From Dastarcus helophoroides (Eukaryota > Arthropoda > Insecta > Coleoptera > Bothrideridae), in contig CM053327.1 in NCBI GenBank assembly GCA_028583605.1, forward strand, positions 28,880,626 through 28,944,625: DNA of 64,000 nucleotides. The letters run 5' to 3'. The translations under genes were made by a program, and so were the position numbers. Shown one piece after another: positions 11,546 through 22,497 of this stretch. Every line of letters begins with the position of its first letter. Position 1 is the first letter of the stretch. Below the pieces are notes generated by a model that had not been told where the DNA came from, made no database searches, and saw only the letters and a list, made by a program, of their open reading frames with translations.

Positions 11546-12989
11546 ACATCTGGAAATCTGCTAGAGTGCAGCCTGTCCCTAAAAAGGGAAACAGGAATCT
11601 GGCTAACAACTATCGCCCAATATCTTTGTTACCCGTTACATCTAAAGTGATGCAAAATGTTATCAACATCGATATTCTCAATATCTGGAGGAAAATAGCA
11701 TCATCTCCGACAGGCAATACAGTTTTAGACAACAACGCTCCACTGGCGATCTACTGGCATATATTACTCATATCTGTAACTCAGCTATGGAAAAACATGG
11801 TGAGGCTAGGATTGTGGCATTGGATATCTCAAAGGCTTTCGACAGAGTCTGGCATCGATCTCTTCTCACCAAATTAACATCTTATGGTCTTCTTCCTGGA
11901 CTCCGTCATTTGATATCCAATTTTCTCGTTGACAGATCTCTTCAGGTCGTCGTCGATGGCATCTCATCCGCGATATTAGTGATTAACGCAGGGGTGCCTT
12001 AGGGGTCTGTTCTGTCTCCTACTCTATTTCTCTTACACATAAACGATCTTTTAGCTTCAACTTCCAATTCTATATACAGCTACGCAGATGATAGTAACCT
12101 TGTGTCATCTTTTTTCTCCGACAAACCATTATCTATCGCTGCTTCAGATCGACTAAAGGAACAGCAGATAAAGATAATTAATCGGGATCTCGAGATTATT
12201 CTGGAATGGGGTAAGAACCATTTGGTCGATTTCAACGCTTCAAAAACTCAGGCCGCGATTTACTCTAAGAAAACATCAAGGGATAATGCAACAAACATAC
12301 TAATGGACGATAAAATCCTTCCGATGGGATCTAATCTATCTATCCTAGGAGTGAATACGAGCACTAACTTCTCTTGGGACTATCATGTGCGCGCCATTGC
12401 CAAATCCGCCTCTCAAACGCTAGGCTTTCTTTTTATAGCTAAAAAGTACTTCACATCTCATCAGCTATTGACACTGTACAAAGCTCAAGTTAGGGCAATA
12501 CTAGCCAATACGGTTCTCATGTTTGGAGTTCAGCCCCAAAACACACTTTAGCTCTATTGGATTCAATTCAAAGAAGAGCGATTCGTCTAATTGATGACGA
12601 GAGTCTGACCGATTCTCTCGAAACTCTAGAGCACAGGTGTATGGTTGGTGACTTGTCTCTTTTCTACAAGTACTATCATGGAAGATGCTCGCAGGAACTA
12701 ATAGGATTGATCCCCCCAAGAGGCGTCCTAGACAGTCGGAGGCAGCAAATTCCTGTGCGGTCCAGCTTGACACAGTGAGGACTTCTGTCTACGGAGACTC
12801 TTTTTTCTATAGAACTTTAAAGTTATGGAACTTTTTACCGAAAGGAATTTTCCCCAAAAGTTACAACTAACCTATCCTTTTTTAAGAAGGCAGTTCATCG
12901 CCATCTATCCTGGTTTCCGCATCCTACTCGCAGTGCTTTGAAAGCATAATGGGGTTATCCTTTGCGAGTGGATTAAATTTAAAAAAAAA
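11546..12989 (+). pseudogene. Non-LTR retrotransposon reverse transcriptase, plus-strand copy
   Basis: It starts inside the RT domain with KSARVQPVPKKGNRN and NNYRPISLLPVTSKVM. A deletion follows, then AREI-type sequence is lost and VALDISKAFDRVWHRSL resumes in another frame. There is a stop just after NAGVP, then YADDSNLVSSFF, LEWGKNHLVDFNASKTQAA, a frameshift near 12545, RRAIRLIDDESLTDSLETLE and the same 3' end (PKGIFPK...). The A-rich tail is at 12980-12989. It is the same family as the minus-strand copy, about one change per ten residues, and clearly dead. Confidence 0.88.
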
Positions 12990-14420
12990 CTTACTCTGTG
13001 AAGCAAAGGCAAAAAGCATCGTCTTCAAACTCCAAATTTAAATTTTTTCTAGAAATTTTGCAATATCAGTTACACAATTGTATGTTTTTATAATATAACT
13101 AGCCATGTACCCGATGAGATTACATTTCAGGAACCATTATATTTTTTTCAAACCTTAAGGAGAAAGGAGTTAATTTTCGGGTAACTTGCTTTGCGTTTTC
13201 ACCTCGCATGTTTTAAAGCTTTCTTTCCCCGGCCGACATTTCTATTTTGATACATCAAAACCCTTGTCAAATTGTGGTTAAAACGACGTCACTTATTATC
13301 AACGTTGTTCGTTCTGCAGCAAAATAAAGACTCTCGGTTTTCCAGGTTTACCGCTGCATGGTCACACAGGTCAGAAATGCGATAAGCAAAATAAACACTG
13401 CCGCGCCGTGGCGAGAATATGTCATACAGTCAAAGTGATGAGTTAACGCCATATACTATCAGTATATGGTTAACGCGTGTGGGCAACTTGATGGAGTGTA
13501 TTATTTTTTGCCTACCTTTGTTTTAGGGTTTCAATGCTCATTTTTAGGCCCTTAGAAGTTGAATTTGGAAAAATCCTTTCTTATTGTTTGCCGACGTTAC
13601 ACGTAGCCTTTGTGTGCAAAAGTTCATTCTTGTAGAGCCACCCGTGTGCGTTGTCTGTTAGTCAGTGTTAGAGTTTTATTCAGAGATTGTAACTTCAATT
13701 ATATTAATGTAGATTCATTTTAAACACGTAATAAGTAGGGAAAATTGAACAAAATAATTGACCTTTTAAAAGTCTAACAAAGTTCTCCTGGTATATAACA
13801 AGCTTTCTTAATAAACAAGGTTTACAACTTCACAGGTTCCTTATCATTTTATTATCACATAGATTCTCAGTTGCCGAGATAAAGCAGACTAGCTAGAGAG
13901 AATATCGCTAACTAATGTGCAAAACATGTTTATGAATTATTTTTTCACTTAATTATTTGTATTTCCATACATTTGGAACTAATATTAAAATAATTGCATC
14001 TACTTTTATATTTTTAGTTTCTTTAATCAATCGGTTTGATTAACAATAAAACAGAAACAAATAAATAATGTAAAAACTGTACAAAAAAAATTAAACGGTC
14101 TCACAAAAACTAAAACAGAAATTCTAAGAAAATAATATAACGATGCATTGACGAAATCAACGTTCAATGCTCAGACGGCGGAATTATTCAATTTTTAGTT
14201 AGAATTTGATTTTTATCTACACGTAGACATAATTTGTCTAAAAACACTGGTCAACAAAATTGAAGTTTTGTCATGTCACAGGAACTGCTTTTTAATTTTT
14301 TAATAGTGTTAATTGTCGTCATTTAAAATAAACAGTTTTGAAATTTTCATCACTCACGACATTTGTTTAAGTGTTTCAAAAGAGAAGGATCACCAATGCT
14401 GACAAACTCACGCTTTCATT
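12990..14420. other. Intergenic, includes one strong hairpin; no gene
   Basis: The composition is more balanced than in the AT-rich blocks. A small inverted repeat lies at 13440-13485 (GCCATATACTATCAGTATAT, then GGTTAACGCG). No coding exon is visible. Confidence 0.4.
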
Positions 14421-14598
14421 AGAATGCCGTGCAGGGAAAGGGCAAAACTCTGCCTACAACTCTCAAGGAATAATCTCAGGGAACTTGTAGGGATATGGAC
14501 AGGTCACTGTCGATTAAACAACCACCTCCACAGAATGGGAATTATAAACGACCCGAGCTGCAGAGGGTGTTTAGAAGAAGATGAGAGTGTCGAGCACG

Positions 14599-15098
14599 TA
14601 GTCCGAGAGCTGTCACCAATTTTTGGGTAGGTATTTGAGGCAAGCTGAAAACTTGTCCAATGCCTCTCCTATTATACCCCAACACGGAACTGCAGACCTG
14701 GCTGGTGAGTAGCGGGGCTAAATCAACCCCTGAATTTTTAAAAATATTATTTTTTTTTTCAAAAAATATGTTTGAGGCAATATGCAATTTTTATATGTTG
14801 TAGCTTAATGTTTAAAGAATAAAAAAAAAATAAGCCAGACGATTTAGTCGGGGTTTTAACATTGCCAGACGTGTGCAAAAATATTTTGCAAAAAAATATA
14901 AAAAATGTATTTGAGGCAACTTGAAATTTTAATAGGATATTATTTATAACTAAAAAATAATATTCTCAAAAAGACAGGTCATTTTGATGGGACTTTCTAC
15001 CTGCCAGGTGATCTAACAAATTATGTATAAGTGTGAGTGAGTAGCGCTATAGGCAAGCGGTAGTGGGAGAGAGAGCGTTTATCGGCAGCTGTCTGCGT
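14599..15098 (+). repeat. Left terminal inverted repeat
   Basis: It pairs with 16605-17105. It contains a GAGTGAGTAGCGCTATAGGC block and a CACCAATTTTTGGGTAGG outer block, both found inverted at the other end. The inner edge lies just after CTGTCTGCGT, inside the open reading frame. Confidence 0.85.
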
Positions 15099-15986
15099 GT
15101 CCAAAGTGATGAGCTCAACATTTTTATGGAGTATGGCACTGGGAACTCTAAAAGATACATCAATGTAACAAAATTACACATGGAATTAGGGCCATCTTTA
15201 TGTATGAGTTTACCTGGTTTTCATGCACTAACAGGGTGCGATTATAATCCATCATTTTTTCAAAAAGGCAAGATAAGACCGTATAAAATATTGCTAAAAA
15301 ATAAATGCTATCAAAAAGCATTAACAGACCTTGGAGTTGCGCATATTACCGGTTTGCGTGATGAAATTTTACCAATTTTGGAAGCATTTGTTTGCGAAAT
15401 TTATGGATATAAAAATTTATCAAATATAAATGCAGCACGATTTCAAAAATTTTGTGCGACTTACAAAGCCGACACTGAACACGAGCCTTTCAAAAAAAAA
15501 TTGAAAAATTGTGATCCCTCTACTTTACCTCCGTGCAAAGCTGAATTACGACAACATCTTTTAAGAACGCAATATATAACGAGTATTTGGAGAAATGCAT
15601 ATTTGCGATTCCCCAGCTCTTTGACACCGGACAGGAACGGGTGGACACCTAATGAGGATACGCTAGATTTTCACTGGTTCGACGGAGACTGTATGCCGGA
15701 ATTAGTATTTGACGCTGTTATTCATGAAAAAAATAAAAATAATGATGTTGGAAATGTTACTGCAGGTGAGAATAAATAGTTTTTCTTTAATAAATGCTGC
15801 ATTCGAATTTCTTTGATTAATGAAATAAATAAATAATAATGTAATAATCTAATAATCTATAATTTAATAATTATTAAATATATAATAATTTTTGCAGATC
15901 ATGAAGAGGTTGCCCAATCTGATGCAGATGAATCCGAAGAAGATTCTGTTAGCTCTGATGAAGAAGAATTCCTAGAAGATGAATAA
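15063..15986 (+). CDS. Transposon ORF with HALTGCD motif, N-terminally truncated, two exons
   Basis: Exon 1 is open through 15765 and ends GCA-G before a GTGAG donor. A 132-base intron (15766-15897) ends TTTTTGCAG. Exon 2 (15898-15986) adds an acidic tail (SDADESEEDSVSSDEEEF) and a TAA stop, followed by AATAAA at 16006. The protein contains LPGFHALTGCDYN, FFQKGKIRPYKIL and SLTPDRNGWT. This FHALTGCD region is shared by a family of insect mobile-element proteins that I recall as related to FEN/PIN-type nucleases; that relation is from memory. The open frame at 15063 begins with GTG, not ATG. The first ATG is at 15126, and the usual upstream half of such proteins is missing because the inverted repeat cuts in. 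Function is therefore doubtful. Confidence 0.65.
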
Positions 15987-16604
15987 CAATTTATTTCTTA
16001 AGTGGAATAAATTAAATTTATATTTTTGTACTCATTATAATTCTTCACTTGTATAATTATTTTATCTCAATAAATCTGATTTTGTTATTTTATATTTTTG
16101 TAATTATTACTTTCTTTAATACGTTAACCTATATTAATTGTAACAAGAAGAAAATATTCAATTCCTGTATAAATTTTGAGTTAGAGTACTGTCACCAAAA
16201 AAGAAGTAATTTTTTTCTTTTTGGATGTAGCGGCAAAAATATGAGCCCTATACAAAAATTTTGGAAACAAAAGTTGTTAAAAAATTAATTTTCTAAAAAA
16301 AATATCTCTTATGATTTCTTGAAAAAACTAATATTTTTGCAGTAATGTCAAATAATAAAGTAATTCATTACATTTAGATTTGTATTATAATTGACCAAAT
16401 GCCAAATTTTTTATGATAAAAAAATAACACAATAAATATTTTCATTTAACATACACAAATCAACACAATCATTTTTATACAAATCGTTTTTAGCACAAAT
16501 TCAAAAAATTTTTAATTTTTTACTCCGAAATTCTGACTGGAAGCCTCATGGCTATTGTAAGTCACGTGACCTCGCCAGAGCCAATAGTGACGCGGCAAGC
16601 AAGA

Positions 16605-17105
16605 ACGCATACAGCTGCCGATAAACGCTCTCTCTCCCACTACCGCTTGCCTATAGCGCTACTCACTCACACTTATTCATAATTTGTTAGATCACCTGGC
16701 AGGTAGAAAGTCCCATCAAAATGACCTGTCTTTTTGAGAATATTATTTTTTAGTTATAAATAATATCCTATTAAAATTTCAAGTTGCCTCAAATACATTT
16801 TTTATATTTTTTTGAAAAATATTTTTGCACACGTCTGGCAATGTTAAAACCCCGACTAAATCGTCTGGCTTATTTTTTTTTTATTCTTTAAACATTAAGC
16901 TACAACATATAAAAATGGCATATTGCCTCAAACATATTTTTTTAAAAAAAAAAATAATATTTTTAAAAATTCAGGGGTTGATTTAGCCCCGCTACTCACC
17001 AGCCAGGTCTGCAGTTCCGTGTTGGGGTATAATAGGAGAGGTATCGGGCAAGTTTTCAGCTTGCCTCAAATACCTACCCAAAAATTGGTGACAGCTCTCC
17101 TACTA
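16605..17105 (-). repeat. Right terminal inverted repeat
   Basis: This is the reverse complement of 14599-15098, inner edge at ACGCATACAGCTGCCG. A few substitutions separate the two arms, which points to a fairly recent insertion compared with the retroelement it disrupts. Confidence 0.85.
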
Positions 17106-17350
17106 ACGTGATGTGTCACTGCCCGGCACTAGCCTCAATCAGAGGATCCACGCTGGGGGACTTCTGACCTAGTGTGGCCAGTTTGAGAGAGTCGCATCCA
17201 AGGGACGTTCTTCAGTTTCTCAACTGAATTGATGACCAAGGACACTTCAATCACGGGGATAGCACAATGGGCCCGGAAAGGGTGGCCTAAGTGCTGGTCT
17301 AAACTTTAGGCAACCCACAACGAATCCAGAATCCCAGATGGATCACCAAA

Positions 17351-19363
17351 AATATAACATAAAAAATGTACATTAGGAATTAGCTTTTAATTGGTCCCTC
17401 TTGATCAAGAAGTAGTAGTCAGTCAACACCGTTGAGTTTAATCTGCCCTGATAAAGTTTTTCCATCATTGAAATGTCCGCATGAAAATTTTATCAGTTCT
17501 TATCACTTAGAGCCCCCTAATTCGTAGGAATAAAGTCAAGATATGTGTCTAAAAAATGAATCTTGATCCCCATATTGCAACCCAAAGTTTTATACTCCAA
17601 TAAAAGTTTTTTAACCAAATATCTTTAGAGGTCACTCTTATGATAAACCAAAAAATTTCCAATTAATTTTTGAAGCATCTTCATGCTGATTTTTTCAAAA
17701 TATTCATTTTTTTTTTAAACAACTAGTATTTTATTAATATTTTCTTAGCTTCTGCTACTGCTACTACTTTACTCATTCTGGGAAATTTCTCTTTGAAATA
17801 TGAAAATCCATTTTTATTGGGACCCATGCTCTCTAAAAAATTTTTGGTAAGCCTAATTTGATATGAAGTGGTGGTAGAAATATACCAGGGAGCTTTACAA
17901 GTGTAAATGTTTTACAGTTTTCTATTTACAAACACGCACATAAATTATTTTTTTAAATTCCAAGGACGTATAAATAATTTTTTGCCGAATTCGGGTGTTT
18001 TTTCTCAAAAATGTTTTACTTTTGATTCATAAATTTTCTATATATTGCAACGTTTTTCTAAATTTCGATTATTTTTAGAAATTTTCGAAATATCAACTTC
18101 TTTTGTAAAATTCTTTCAACTTTCTTTTAATTTTTGATTCAAATTCAGCATTTCAACTTTTTCAGAGATTTCTCTCTTTTGATAAACATATTTATAAGCA
18201 TTTTGACATTATTTTCAAAAATATTTATTTTAGTTTAAATATATAAACTTTTTTTTAATTCAAGTTTGGACTTTTAATTTTCCTTTTATTTAAACGAAAT
18301 TTTCATTTGAAATTCCAACTTTTGATGTTTTTAAGACTTAATTCTTATTTAACATTTTGAAATAGTTTAGAAATATCAACATTTTTATTTTTCCATTTCG
18401 ACTTTCTTTTAAATTCTAAAAAAATGATTTTATAAATTTTGTTTTTCTTAAAATTTTCAGTTTAGCTAGAAATATTTTTTATAATGTTTGCGTTTTTTGT
18501 TGTTTAAAATTTTAAATTTTTTTAAAGATCTTTATTTTACAATTTCAGTTTTTTTTTTATTTCTTTTCTAAATTTTTCTCTTTGCCCTAAAAATTGTGTG
18601 CTTTAATTTTTTCAAATTTTAATTCTAATCACGAAATTTCTACTTTTTAAAAAAAATCTAGTTTAAACCCAAAATTTTTGCTTCATCAGAAAATTTTCGG
18701 TTTTTTCTCAATATTTAAATGTTTTCTAAATATTTCGGTAAACTCAACATTTTTAGTTAAAAAAAATTGACTTCAACTTCGAAGCTCCTGGATTTTGTTT
18801 GATAAAGTTCTTTTCTTTTTTCATCCTTTAAATTTTTCGTCCAAATTTCTGCTTTTTATAAAGATTTTTAGATTCACCCTTTTCCTTTCTAAAATAAATT
18901 TAAAAATTCGACAAAAATCGAAATTACAAATTAAAATGAAAGCTTCTATTGAATTTTTTTTTATTTCATCTTTAATATCTAATATTCCTAATTTCGTCTT
19001 TGATCTGAAATTTGAAGCTGTTCTGAAAAGTTAAAAAATCACGTATTTTAAAAAAAAATACTGGGTAATTCTATTTTTTTTCAAAATGTCGAGATAGACT
19101 AGATTTGAAAGATTTAAATATCGAGACTGAAGTCGAACTTGAGAGTTTCAAATTATAGTTCAAATTTCGAAGTTAAGATTGGAAATTTTACGCAAAAGTA
19201 AAAAATGAGCACTGAGTAAAAGACGAAGACGTTTATTGATTAAACAACTCAATTTTTTCTTTGAGTTTTGCAATATTGCTCATTTTGAAGAAGTTTATGT
19301 CTCTAACATAAAAAAAGGGGGGAGTTGGACCCTCCCCGAACGAAAATCCTGGCTACGTGCCTG
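17351..19363. mobile_element. AT-rich degenerate repeat ending in a hAT-like terminus
   Basis: From about 17980 to 19280 the sequence is the pyrimidine-rich TCGAAATTT-type repeat. It ends at 19363 with GGACCCTCCCCGAACG and TGGCTACGTGCCTG. Reversed, that reads CAGGCACGTAGCCA, which resembles the CAGGCCCGTAACCA terminus of the element at 38456. The eight bases after it are CATGATGG. I could not find the other end or a matching duplication. 17351-17980 is non-repetitive and has no gene. Confidence 0.45.
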
Positions 19364-20394
19364 CATGATGGGGTTAGGTAGACCAAACACAATTACGTAC
19401 CAGAGTTCGTGTGACAAAATCAGTGTTGAATAGTGAAATTACACCAAACAATTAAGCTATTAACATTAAATTGTTTAAATGTTGTCCCATTTCGTTGCCA
19501 GTGCAGCGGTGCTAATGACTATCGTACTGGACTTTGGTCTAAAGCTGCTCAAAGTGCTCAAGCTTACACATATCAACCCGTTGCCGAAGAACCTTTTGCA
19601 TTATGCAATAGATATGAAAGTTCATCGACATCTTGTTTTAAAATAGCGTAGACATAAAATTCCTACGTATATCTATTACAGATCACACCTAATGTCGAAG
19701 AACAGCTATATGTGTGCGTAAAAGTAAACAATTTGCCACATTTACAGTTAGGTTTGAAGCCTTGGTCTCATCATTAAAAATCTGCATGAAGAATTAATTT
19801 TTGTCGATTAATTTAAGCAATTCAATCGAAAACGTTACAGATTTTTTTGTCAATAACTCTTACTTATGATGCTTTTTTAGTTGATTGCAAGGAGTGGATG
19901 TTGGTTGTATAACAGAAAAATGACACCTACAAATAAATAATAAATGAATAACACACCCAAGAAAATAATATACAATGCAAGGTCGCAGTAAAGCAACTAC
20001 AACATATAAGAAACCAAAAATTACAAACATTTCGCTGCAGGAATAACTTAAAGAAATCCCATTAGCATTGTCTAATAGCTAGAAAATTCCGTTAATAGCC
20101 ATGACATTTTCTATAAAAGTATGAGAGCTTGAATTTATTATAAGCATCTATTATAGTCAGTGAGTTCGTTGCTTCATAAAAAAAATATGTTCCCACATAA
20201 TTTTGTTGATTTAACAGTACATCCTAATGGATATGAAGCTATTGAAATTAAACCAAAATAAAATTAATATTAATTCCTCTAACATACTAATTTTTGTTTA
20301 TCAAACACAGATATCAAAACTTAAGCATCATTTTCCAAAATCTTCACGCATTTCATATAGACTTTATTAACTGGTTTTTAAATTACCCAAAAGC
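19364..20394. other. Intergenic; one possible orphan exon at about 19500-19650
   Basis: After TTTCGTTGCCAGTGCAG (acceptor-like) the plus strand reads GANDYRTGLWSKAAQSAQ, then YTYQPVAEEPFALCNRYE, and stops near 19650. This stretch has a more protein-like composition than its surroundings, but no matching donor, upstream exon or known family was recognised. It may be a gene fragment or chance. The remainder is AT-rich intergenic DNA. Confidence 0.25.
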
Positions 20395-20576
20395 AGTGTT
20401 CAAACTGGTGGGCCGCTGCGTGTAGGTGTGCTGGTTGTGCGCCGCACAAGGGCGACTAATTAAGAGGGGCGGCAATTTCACTGATTATCAATGCCAAAGT
20501 CCACAAATTTTCCCCCGATATCAACATTTCTTGGAAGCCTCCAAACTAATATGAAAATTTAAAGAAAAAAACTTAC
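20395..20576 (+). mobile_element. hAT-like terminus (fragment)
   Basis: The sequence CAGTGTTCAAACTGGTGGGC, followed by a GC-rich imperfect palindrome (GCCGC...GTGCGCCGC), is typical of hAT ends. GC-rich passages of similar type (CGCAAGGGCGGCTAATGG) occur at 24170 and 25030. Only this end is recognised; the chimeric retroelement begins at 20577. Confidence 0.4.
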
Positions 20577-20975
20577 GATGTTAATTTGGCAAGAAGAGAT
20601 CGGTGCCAGACGCTGTCAAAAGTCCTTTGAGATATCCAATGCCACTGTCGATTAAACAAACATCTTTACAGAAAGCGAATTATAAACGACACGAGCTGTA
20701 GGGGGTGTTAAGAAGAAGATAAGAGTGTCGAACACGTGATGTGCATGCCCGACACCAGCATCAATCAGAGGATCCACGCTGGGGGACTTCTGGCCTAGTG
20801 TGGCCAGTTTGAGAGAGGCGCATCCAAGGAACGTTCTTCAGTTTCTCAACAAGGTTGGGTGGCTGAATGAATGACCAAGGACACCCCAATCACGGGGATA
20901 GCACAATAGGCCCGGAAAGGGTGGCCTAAGTGCTGGCCTAAACTTTAGGCAACCCACAACGAACCCAGAATCCAG
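20577..20975 (+). pseudogene. Chimeric retroelement fragment (antisense RT joined to RNase H-like end)
   Basis: The first ~70 bases are antisense to the RT family (GAGATATCCAATGCCAC). From CACTGTCGATTAAACAAA onward the sequence is the sense strand of the second element's C-terminal end and 3' UTR, finishing TTTAGGCAACCCACAACG. The joint is identical to the one at 10155-10165. In the intact parents the RT side reads AATGCCACAATCC and the other side GGTCACTGTCG, so the crossover used only CAC. Confidence 0.75.
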
Positions 20976-22497
20976 AGAAAACTTATATTTACAAAGAAAC
21001 AACCCCGAAATATTGACTCGCGTATTTTAGTCCATAACTCGTTGTAACTTAATCATTTTTAGCCGAAATATTAGGTAAAAGAAAAAAGTCTAAAGTTGAA
21101 TTTTCAGAAAAAAACAAACAAAATTTAAAATAAACTAAATTTACTAAAAAAAAGTTTCAAATTTCGAAGTGACCTCTAAATTTCGTCTATTTCTAAATAT
21201 GTTGAGGTCTCTAGATTAAAAATGCCAGCTAATTTTGATTTTAGTAAAGAAAAAAGTCTAGTAATCTAATTTAACTTCCAGCTTTTTTAGGGGATTTTTG
21301 TTACCATATTTATATTAGAATTTTTTTTTAAATTTGATGTTTATGTCTCAATTCTGAGTTGGAACCTAAGGCTTTTATTTTTTCTTAAAATATTGACTTT
21401 AATGTAGAAAATTTTGAGTTTTTAGTTTACAAAATTTTGAGTTTTCCATTCGAAATTTTGACGTTTTCCTAAAATTTCGATTTTTTGTATTTTTTTCTTT
21501 TAACTTCAAATTTTGTGATTTGCGATGATACGTGGAAACTTCAACCTTTGTTTTCATAATCTTAAGCTTTTCTCAAAATTCCAAATGTAAAATTACAATT
21601 TTGTTCTCTTTATATTTCCAATTTAATCACGAAATCTGGACTTTATTTACAAATAAAGTCAAAATTTCCATACTTAAAGCTGAAAGCCGAGTTTTTTCTC
21701 TACCATTCAACTCAAAATTTCATGTATGTTATTTGAATTGTTTAAATATTTATAAATTAAACTGGAAAATTATAGATTTTTTTTTCAATCACAATTTAAA
21801 GTATTTTTTTTTTTTTTTGGTGGAACGGACTGGTCTTTTCCCTTTTTTCTAAAATTTTATCTTCTTTTAATAAATTTATTTTTTTCGAAATCTCTTCCTA
21901 TTTCTCAATTTGTTCGAAATCTCTTCCTTTTTCACAATTATTTCGAAGTCTCTTTTTCTCCATTTGTTTGAAATATCTTAATTTATTTCAATTTTTTCGA
22001 AGTCTCTTTTTCTCAACTTTTTCAAAATCTCTTTTTCTGAAAATTTGGCTTTTTCTGGAAATGTCAACTTTTATTTCGATATTTGCTGTTTCTATAAGTT
22101 TAGATTTTTTCTCACAAAAGTAATTCAACTTTTTTTCACGAAATTTCAAGGCTGTAGAAAATTTACAAATAAAAAAGTAAAAATCATGAGAGAAATATTT
22201 TATAAAAATTTCGACTTCGAAAATTGATCTTTTTCTAGAAATTTCAAATTTCTTGAATTTTTAAAAATGTTAATACAAATTAAGTAAATATTTTGGAAAA
22301 AAAGCTTCTTGAAATTTTAGCAAAACCTAAAAATTCCTAGAAAAGTATTTTTAGAAATTTCGACTTCTGTAGGTCCCTTGTTTAATGAGTACTTTACTTT
22401 TTATTTTGATGAGTATTTTCTGAATGTCTGTCCATTCAAGCTTTTTTAGGAGAATTTAAAGAGCCACAATTGTGCGAGCCGCGGTTTGCGGACCCTT
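20976..22497. mobile_element. hAT-family remnant, one terminus visible
   Basis: The interior is the AT-rich degenerate repeat. The right end (GAGCCGCGGTTTGCGGACCC, then TTG at 22497) matches the end of the hAT copies at 27473-31118 and 56010-58928, including the preceding GTCTGTCCA and GAATTTAAAGAGCC words. The opposite terminus was not found, so this copy is probably truncated. A tail fragment of the short repeat (minus strand, GGTGGAACGGACTGGTC) lies at 21818-21836. Confidence 0.65.

Larger units (their letters stand above)
14599..17105 (+). mobile_element. 2.5-kb DNA element with ~500-bp terminal inverted repeats
   Basis: The left end (TAGTCCGAGAGCTGTCACC) is the inverse of the right end (ending GACAGCTCTCCTACTA). 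The similarity runs inwards about 500 bp on each side (14599-15098 and 16605-17105) with few differences. The flanks carry a 3-bp ACG on both sides, which is a plausible target duplication. The element encodes one spliced ORF (15063-15986). The superfamily is not recognised: the ends do not start CACTA, and 3-bp duplications occur in several superfamilies. The 5' part of the ORF is cut by the inverted repeat, so this is probably an internally deleted derivative. Confidence 0.8.
14421..17350 (+). pseudogene. RNase H-like end of a non-LTR element, split by a DNA transposon
   Basis: The left part (14424-14598) reads CRERAKLCLQLSRNNLREL, then WTGHCRLNNHLHRMGIINDP, CRGCLEEDESVEH. This order (TGHCxLN...HRMG...CxxC...E..VEHV) is typical of the RNase H end and cysteine motif of R1/LOA/I-group elements. 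The reading stops at the insertion of an inverted-repeat element at 14599. The retroelement resumes at 17106 (GTGATGTGTCACTGCCC) and runs to about 17340, ending with the AGGCAACCCACAACG block also seen at 20960. Removing the insertion and one ACG duplication restores continuity. Confidence 0.75.

Noticed and set aside
15063..15125. Start of the transposon ORF at 15063
   Set aside because: The codon is GTG and lies in the terminal inverted repeat, so it is not accepted as a real start; the frame is treated as N-terminally truncated.
20395..22497. One complete hAT element from CAGTGTTCAAAC to the end at 22497
   Set aside because: The two ends are of different types and the flanking 8-mers (CCCAAAAG and ATCTAGGG) do not match; a chimeric retroelement lies between them.
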